A stretch of DNA of 11,452 nt from an uncultured Burkholderiaceae bacterium. Lineage in GTDB: Bacteria > Pseudomonadota > Gammaproteobacteria > Burkholderiales > Burkholderiaceae_C. The translations under genes were made by a program, and so were the position numbers. Under the pieces are notes generated by a model, which worked only from the letters and a program-made list of their open reading frames with translations, was not told where the DNA came from and made no database searches. How positions within the stretch are numbered: the first letter of the stretch is position 1; each line of letters starts with the position of its first letter. Positions 6,655 through 11,452 of this stretch are shown piece after piece. Where the stretch lies: positions 1 through 11,452 of the forward strand of contig CALIDR010000247.1 of the NCBI GenBank assembly GCA_938022295.1. The letters are read 5' to 3'.

Positions 6655-7908
6655 TCATATCCGCCCCGTCACCGACAGCACCGGCTCGAAGATCCACTCG
6701 ATCAGCCGCCGGCGGTCGAGCAGCACGTCGGCTTCGAGCTGCATGCCGGCCGTGAGTGGCTGCTCCTCGCCGTAGGCGGCCACCGTCTGCCGCTCGAGCG
6801 CGACCGTGATGCGGTACACCGGCTCGCCGCCCGCGGCGCCGAGCGCGACGTCGCCCGCCTGCAGCGGCGTGCGCGAGACCTGCAGCACGCGCCCCTCGTG
6901 GTGGCCGAACTTCTGGTACGGGAACGCCTGATAGCGCAGCAGCACCGGCTGCTCGGGACGCACGAAGCCGATCGCACTGGACGGCGCGTACAGGTGGGCG
7001 AGCAGCGCGCTGTCGCGCGGCACGACGCTGGCCAGCGCCGTGGCCGGCGACACCGACTGCCCCGGCTCGGCGATCACCGCGGTCAGCACGCCGTCGTGCG
7101 GGGCGCGGATCACGAGCCGGCGCTGCGCCTCGGCCTCGACGGCCTGGCGCTGGACCTCGGCGATCTCGCGCGCGATCTCGCCTTCGCGCGCGCGCAGCCG
7201 CACCGGGTACTCGCGCAGCTCGGCTTCCAGCGCGGCGATGTCGCGCTCGTACGCGGCGCGCTGGCGCGCCAGCGCCTGCCCCTGCGCCTGTAGGCCGAGC
7301 ACTTCCTCGGACCGCGCCTGGACCTGGGCCGACGAGATGAAGCGCTCGCGCTCAAGGTCCTTCAGCCGGGCGAGCGACTGCTCGGCGAGCGCGAGCCGCT
7401 GGCGGTGCAGTTCGGCTTCGCCGGCGAGCTGCCGGGCCTCGTGGCGCAGGTCGTCGAGCCGCCGGGCCTGTGCCGCCTGCTGCGCGAGCAGCAGGTCGCG
7501 CTGCTGGCGCGCCGCCTCGGCGAGGCTGCGCTCGCGTGCGGCGAGCGTCTCCTGCACCTGCGCCTGCACGTCGCCGCCGGCCATCGCGCGGTCGAGCGAG
7601 AGCACGAACAGCACGTCGCCGCGCCGCACCGGCTGGCCTTCGTCGGCCCGCCGCTCGAGCACCGTCCCCGCCGCCGGCGGCATCAGGCGCACGACGCCGC
7701 CTTCGGGCACCAGCACCCCGCCCACGCGCGCCTTGCGCGTGTACTCGCCCCAGTACAGCAGCGCCAGCGTCGCCGCCAGCGCGAGCACGACGGCGCTCGT
7801 CAGCACCGTCAGCGACAGCGGCCGCACCAGCTGGATGCTGCCCAGCCAGGCCTGGCGCTGGTGCTCGACGGCTTCGGGGCGGAAGATCGAGCCTACTGCT
7901 GAGCCCAT
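6655..7908 (-). CDS. HlyD-family periplasmic adaptor of the peptide exporter
   Basis: The adaptor bridges the inner-membrane exporter and an outer-membrane TolC-type channel. The 417-residue protein has one N-terminal membrane helix (about 32-53, ending LLYWGEYTRKARV), a first half-lipoyl segment (about 68-105), a long Ala/Glu/Arg/Gln-rich coiled coil (about 113-262), the second lipoyl half beginning IRAPHDGVLTAVIAEPGQSV (about 267-286), and a beta-barrel ending LLDRRRLIEWIFEPVLSVTG, the usual end of the CvaA/RaxA-type adaptors that partner C39 exporters. The ATG at 7908 lies inside the last codons of the upstream peptide gene (16-base overlap in a different frame), with GAGG 3 bases before it, so translation is probably coupled. 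No TolC gene is visible here. Confidence 0.93.
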   Translation of the reverse strand: MGSAVGSIFRPEAVEHQRQAWLGSIQLVRPLSLTVLTSAVVLALAATLALLYWGEYTRKARVGGVLVPEGGVVRLMPPAAGTVLERRADEGQPVRRGDVLFVLSLDRAMAGGDVQAQVQETLAARERSLAEAARQQRDLLLAQQAAQARRLDDLRHEARQLAGEAELHRQRLALAEQSLARLKDLERERFISSAQVQARSEEVLGLQAQGQALARQRAAYERDIAALEAELREYPVRLRAREGEIAREIAEVQRQAVEAEAQRRLVIRAPHDGVLTAVIAEPGQSVSPATALASVVPRDSALLAHLYAPSSAIGFVRPEQPVLLRYQAFPYQKFGHHEGRVLQVSRTPLQAGDVALGAAGGEPVYRITVALERQTVAAYGEEQPLTAGMQLEADVLLDRRRLIEWIFEPVLSVTGRI

Positions 7909-8060
7909 CCGCCTCGGGGCAAGAATCCGCCCCCTACGTGCTTGAGCGTCTCGGCGTCGAGCGGACGCGGCTTAGCCTCGGTGCGGCGGTTCTGTTCGGC
8001 CGGGAGCTTTCCTTCGTGGCGACGGGATTCGTTCTCGCGGCGCGAACGGATCTTGAACAT
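7893..8060 (-). CDS. Double-glycine leader peptide, predicted substrate of the C39 exporter
   Basis: This is a 55-residue precursor. The start is the ATG at 8060, because GAGGAG (complement of 8066-8071) sits 5 bases upstream; an earlier in-frame start at 8093 has no such site. Residues 1-33 are strongly charged (MFKIRSRRENESRRHEGK...). Residues 34-45, LDAETLKHVGGG, fit the C39 leader rule with Gly44-Gly45 at -2/-1: Val42 at -4, Leu39 at -7, Leu34 at -12. Cleavage would release FLPRGGWAQQ (46-55), only ten residues with no cysteine. The leader is longer than the usual 15-30 residues. The gene sits directly before the HlyD adaptor and C39 exporter genes and behind a lux-box-like element. The cargo could be a signal peptide or bacteriocin-like; the sequence does not say. 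Recognised by motif and context, not by a known family. Confidence 0.75.
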   Translation of the reverse strand: MFKIRSRRENESRRHEGKLPAEQNRRTEAKPRPLDAETLKHVGGGFLPRGGWAQQ

Positions 8061-8065
8061 GACGG

Positions 8066-8071
8066 CTCCTC
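8066..8071 (-). promoter_or_regulatory. Ribosome binding site of the double-glycine peptide gene
   Basis: GAGGAG on the minus strand, 5 bases before the ATG at 8060. It is among the best ribosome sites in the window and supports the peptide being a real gene. Confidence 0.8.
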
Positions 8072-8079
8072 TGGAAAAC

Positions 8080-8093
8080 GTGCAAACCTGCAC
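8080..8093 (-). repeat. Small inverted repeat in the peptide gene leader
   Basis: GTGCA (8080-8084) and TGCAC (8089-8093) are perfect complements around 4 bases, within the expected 5' leader of the peptide mRNA. The stem is short and may be chance. Confidence 0.3.
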
Positions 8094-8101
8094 ATCTGCC
8101 G

Positions 8102-8107
8102 ATTGAA
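8102..8107 (-). promoter_or_regulatory. Candidate -10 element for the peptide-exporter operon
   Basis: TTCAAT on the minus strand (4/6 to TATAAT) places the transcription start near 8095. The lux-box-like palindrome at 8129-8148 is then centred at about -43.5, within one base of the -42.5 typical of LuxR-activated promoters. No -35 box is evident, as expected if an activator replaces it. Confidence 0.4.
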
Positions 8108-8128
8108 GCAGCCGCCTCCACTGGCGGG

Positions 8129-8148
8129 AACTGTCAAGTCTTACAGGG
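8129..8148. promoter_or_regulatory. lux-box-like element upstream of the peptide gene
   Basis: AACTGTCAAGTCTTACAGGG contains CTGT and ACAG arms in CTG-N10-CAG spacing, the core of LuxR-type binding sites. It lies immediately after the luxR stop codon and 69 bases before the peptide ATG. A second box with the same spacing lies upstream of luxR. Confidence 0.65.
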
Positions 8149-8859
8149 TCAGTCGATCAGGCCGAGCCGTAGCGCCTTCACGACGGCCTGATGCTTGGTC
8201 GTGCAATCCAGCTTGCGAGTCGCGTTGCTCAAGTGCATGACGGCGGTGCGCTCGCTGATGCCGAGGATCGTGCCGACCTCCCAGGCCGTCTTGCCTTCCA
8301 TCGTCCAGCGCAGCACCTCGAGCTCGCGTGGCGTCAGGTTCGGCGTCTCGGGACGGTTGGAGGGCGCCACCAGGACGCGGAAGGCTGCGTCCTGAGCGTG
8401 CACGGCGAAGAGTTGCAAGTGCGCCACGATGCGCGTCAACTCGTCCTCGTCTTCGGGAAGCGGTTGATCGCGGTCGACCCCCAGCAGGAAGTGGTGGCCG
8501 CCCGGCAGATGAAGCGCCATCGCCACACCCGTGCGGAAACCGAATGGCGCCTGCTCTTCCCACAGATCCGGGGCCCCGCCAAGGATGAAGGTACGCTGAT
8601 CCCAGACGATCGGCACCGACTGGCGCTTGAGGTGCTGCATGACCGGGTCGCGGCGCCAAGCATCCCGGTCGATGTAAGCGCTCGAGTAGGTTTGCGGGAT
8701 GTTGTCGACCGAAATGAACTCCGATTCGGCGCCCCGTTCGACGATGGCGATCGCGGACACGGTCCTGAAGCCCAACCGCTCCGCCACCTTGACGACCGAC
8801 TCGCGAAACGACTCGCGATCGGTCGCCTCGAGAACCGAGCGGAAGTCGCTCTGCAGCAT
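8149..8859 (-). CDS. LuxR-family transcriptional regulator with autoinducer-binding domain
   Basis: The 236-residue protein has an autoinducer-binding domain (about 15-160) and a GerE-type helix-turn-helix (about 174-234, beginning NLTPRELEVL with GISERTAVMHLSNATRKL as recognition region). Of the AHL-pocket residues in TraR numbering, Asp70 and Pro71 (here Asp71-Pro72 in RRDPVMQH), Trp85 (Trp86 in IVWDQ) and Tyr61 (Tyr62) are present, while Trp57 is a tyrosine (Tyr58). The product may therefore bind an AHL or a related ligand. No luxI gene is in the window, so it is a LuxR solo as far as can be seen. Lux-box-like palindromes lie on both sides of the gene, suggesting control of the downstream peptide-export genes and possibly of itself or the divergent gene. 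The ribosome site ahead of the ATG at 8859 is weak. Confidence 0.93.
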   Translation of the reverse strand: MLQSDFRSVLEATDRESFRESVVKVAERLGFRTVSAIAIVERGAESEFISVDNIPQTYSSAYIDRDAWRRDPVMQHLKRQSVPIVWDQRTFILGGAPDLWEEQAPFGFRTGVAMALHLPGGHHFLLGVDRDQPLPEDEDELTRIVAHLQLFAVHAQDAAFRVLVAPSNRPETPNLTPRELEVLRWTMEGKTAWEVGTILGISERTAVMHLSNATRKLDCTTKHQAVVKALRLGLID

Positions 8860-8898
8860 TGGCGGATCCCAGCGGTCGGCGCTTGGCGCGTCGTCTTG

Positions 8899-8918
8899 AC
8901 CTGCAAGCCTTTACAGGT
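8899..8918. promoter_or_regulatory. lux-box-like element in the luxR/hypothetical divergent region
   Basis: ACCTGCAAGCCTTTACAGGT has perfect 5-base outer arms (ACCTG/CAGGT) and the CTG-N10-CAG spacing of lux boxes; the outer bases match the classic lux box at both ends. It lies 40 bases from the luxR start and 75 bases from the divergent gene at 8993. On the rightward side a GACTATACC patch at 8943-8951 could supply a -10; no good -10 is seen toward luxR. Confidence 0.72.
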
Positions 8919-8992
8919 TGCCCAGGGGCGAGCCCTTCGCAAGACTATACCGCCTCGGCCCCTCGCGGCCGCTTCGTCACGGGACCCCTGCC

Positions 8993-9439
8993 ATGTCACC
9001 TGCCTGGACCCTTCGCGCCTGGCCCCCGGTCTACCGGGCCGCCGCGCAACCGATTCCCTGTGCGTTCGAACACCGCAGCACGCGCGTCTTCGACGACGAC
9101 GGCGAGCCCGCCCAGCGCAGCGGCCAGACGATGTGGGTCTGGGGCACCGACGACGGCGACATCGGCGTAGCCTGGGACTGGGTCGAGGGCGCGCGCGGCG
9201 TCGTCGCGATGCGCGACCCGATGAGCGTGCTCACCAACCTCAAGCTGATCGGCGACGGCGGCGAGGTGCTGACGGCGTGGCAGTCGGCACGCCACCTCAA
9301 CGAGATCGTGTTCATGCTGCCTTGGCAGCGCGAGGTGCGGCGCGCCCTGCAGGGCCAGGACGCCGCGCTGCCGCGGCTGGCGCGCGCCGCGGGCGGCACG
9401 GGTGCCGGCGCGGCGGCGTGGGCGCGCCTCGCGGCGTGA
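8993..9439 (+). CDS. Hypothetical protein, Trp-rich, unknown function
   Basis: I do not assign a known family. The 148-residue product begins MSPAWTLRAWPPVYRAAAQP; codon use matches real genes here and the sequence looks like a soluble, folded protein. It has no signal peptide, membrane helix or cysteine cluster (one cysteine, Cys23). It is rich in tryptophan, especially in the core QTMWVWGTDDGDIGVAWDWV (46-64), and contains RDPMSVLTNLKLIG and a HLNEIVFMLPWQREV segment. The last 25 residues are Ala/Gly-rich and low in complexity. The start chosen is the ATG at 8993; an in-frame ATG at 8918 would begin inside the lux-box-like element and add 25 Arg/Pro-rich residues. It is divergent from luxR and shares that element, so it may belong to the same regulon. 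Its stop is 3 bases from the convergent permease stop. Confidence 0.75.
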   Translation: MSPAWTLRAWPPVYRAAAQPIPCAFEHRSTRVFDDDGEPAQRSGQTMWVWGTDDGDIGVAWDWVEGARGVVAMRDPMSVLTNLKLIGDGGEVLTAWQSARHLNEIVFMLPWQREVRRALQGQDAALPRLARAAGGTGAGAAAWARLAA

Positions 9440-9442
9440 GGG

Positions 9443-10632
9443 TCAGCGCAGCGCCGCCCCGCGCAGCGCCCGCGCCACCGCCCACAGGGCGAGCGCGGTG
9501 ACCGCCGCCGCGACGGCGAGCGTCGTCGCCACGTCGGCCGGCGCCGGCGCCTGACCGCGCAGCACCCGCATCATCAGCGTCGTCTGCGCGAGCCCGGGCA
9601 GCCACAGGTGCCACGCCTGCTCGCCGCGGGTGGCGAACAGCGTGGCCAGCGGCAGCAGCGACACGCCGAGCACGACGAGCGTCGCGCTCGCCTGCGCCTC
9701 CTTGACGCTGCGGCTGCGGATCGCCACCGCCATCAGCACCGCCGAGGCGGCCGCCGCCAGCGGCAGCAGCAGCACGACGAACCACAGCGCCTCGACGACG
9801 CCGTAGCGCAGCAGCGCGGCCAGCGTGTCGCTGCGCAGCAGCCACTGCCCGGGCAGGAAGCTCAAAGCGCCGAGCACCGCCACGCCCATGCCGACCGCGG
9901 CCACCGCGCCCCACTTGCCGAGCACGATCGCCGTCCTGGGCGCAGGCGTCGTCAGCAGCGGCTCGAGCGAGCCGCGCTCGCGCTCGCCGGCGGTCGTGTC
10001 CAGCGCCGCGTTCAGCGCCCCGTACAGCACCGCCATCAGCACGAACAGCGGCACCATCGCCGCCAGCTGGGCGCTGCGCGCCGCCGGGTCGGCCAGGTCG
10101 CGCTCCTCGACGCGCACCGCCTCGAGCGCCGCCGGCGCGACGCCGCGCACCGCCAGCCGCAGCGTCGCCTGCTCGCGGTCGAAGCCGGCGAGCAGCTGCG
10201 CGACGCGCGACGCGCCGGCGGCGGCGCGCGTGTCGTCGCTGCTCGTCACGAGCTCGACCACCGGCGCACGGCCGCGCGCGAGCTCGTCCTCGAAGCCCTC
10301 GCCGACGACGAGCACCGGGTCGCCGAGGCGGCGCTCGCGCAGCGCCGCTTCGAAGTCCGCGTCCGCCTCGCGCACGGTCCAAGTCTGGCGCTCGATGTAG
10401 TTGCGCAGCGTCGGCGCGTGCTCGACGCCGTGGACGACGACCTCGCGCGCGTCGGCGCGCTGTTCCAGATCGGCGACCAGCCAGCTCAGCAGCACGAGCA
10501 CGAGCGGCCCCATCGCCACCGCGCTGGCGAGCACCGTCAACAGCGTGCGGCGGTCGCGCAGCGCGTCGACGAGCTCCTTCGCGAACACGACCGCGCCCGC
10601 GCGCAGCGTCGCTCCCTCCGCCCGCTCGCCGC

Positions 10633-10636
<4 letters not shown>
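9443..10636 (-). CDS. ABC-2 type transporter permease (NatB-like)
   Basis: The 397-residue product has an N-terminal membrane helix (about 33-55, LTVLASAVAMGPLVLVLLSWLV) preceded by FAKELVDALRDRRT, a large external domain (about 60-210) and a cluster of five or so C-terminal helices from about 215 on, with the ERERGSLEPLLTTPAPRTAIVLGKW segment between two of them. That layout and the E-R-G-S/T-x-E-x-L-L-x-T-P motif are typical of NatB/ABC-2 export permeases. NatAB of Bacillus exports sodium; substrates of proteobacterial relatives are mostly unknown. The GTG at 10636 overlaps the ATPase stop by 4 bases (GTGA), so the two form a translationally coupled pair. It converges on the hypothetical gene without a visible terminator. 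Confidence 0.9.
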
Positions 10637-11373
<737 letters not shown>

Positions 11374-11452
11374 CGCACGGCTCCGCGCGGGTCCGGCGGC
11401 ACCCAGGCCGGCGGCCGGGGCACGCCGGCGGCACAGTCACCGACAGGTGACA

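Noticed and set aside
4512..6755. Long plus-strand open frame opposite the C39 exporter
   Set aside because: Low-complexity His/Arg/Gln-rich translation with no family motifs; shadow of the exporter.
7893..7931. Second Gly-Gly (residues 50-51) of the peptide as the cleavage site
   Set aside because: It would put Pro at -4 and Gly at -7 and leave four residues; Gly44-Gly45 fits the leader pattern at all hydrophobic positions.

Overview
The window is very GC-rich, with the strong third-position G/C bias that fills the opposite strands with long spurious frames. Gene content (mnmG-rsmG carrying parS sites, a YkgJ-type cysteine-cluster protein, Crp/Fnr and LuxR regulators) suggests a betaproteobacterium of the Burkholderiales, perhaps the Rubrivivax/Leptothrix side. 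That placement is inferred from protein resemblance, not from a marker gene. The parS sites argue that the left end lies in the origin-proximal part of the chromosome.

Left block (1-2783, minus strand): the housekeeping pair mnmG-rsmG, overlapping by 29 bases, followed by the first codons of a further gene that runs off the left edge. Three copies of the ParB-binding palindrome, one perfect over its 14-base core, lie inside the mnmG and rsmG coding sequences.

Second block (2839-4403): a small DUF2061 membrane protein points left behind a promoter overlapped by a Fur-box-like palindrome. Divergent from it, a YkgJ-type protein and a Crp/Fnr regulator form a two-gene unit with a 4-base ATGA overlap. 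A DUF2892 membrane protein follows. A CRP-type palindrome straddles the regulator's stop codon, at exactly the class II activator distance from a possible -10 element of the DUF2892 gene.

Third block (4413-9439), the most interesting: on the minus strand a LuxR-type regulator is followed by a 55-codon peptide with a textbook double-glycine leader motif, then an HlyD-type periplasmic adaptor, then a peptidase-containing (C39) ABC exporter with its catalytic residues intact. Two lux-box-like palindromes of CTG-N10-CAG form frame luxR: one just upstream of the peptide gene, one between luxR and a divergent hypothetical gene. No luxI synthase and no TolC gene are visible. The simplest reading is an AHL-responsive (or other ligand-responsive) LuxR solo that controls production, leader cleavage and export of a short peptide whose predicted mature part is only about 10 residues. 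The stop of the peptide gene is buried inside the start of the adaptor gene.

Right block (9443-11373, minus strand): an ABC-2 exporter pair of NatA/NatB type (ATPase then permease, 4-base GTGA overlap) converges on the hypothetical gene with a 3-base gap. No RNA genes, insertion sequences or CRISPR arrays were seen, and no gene-free stretch exceeds 300 bases.
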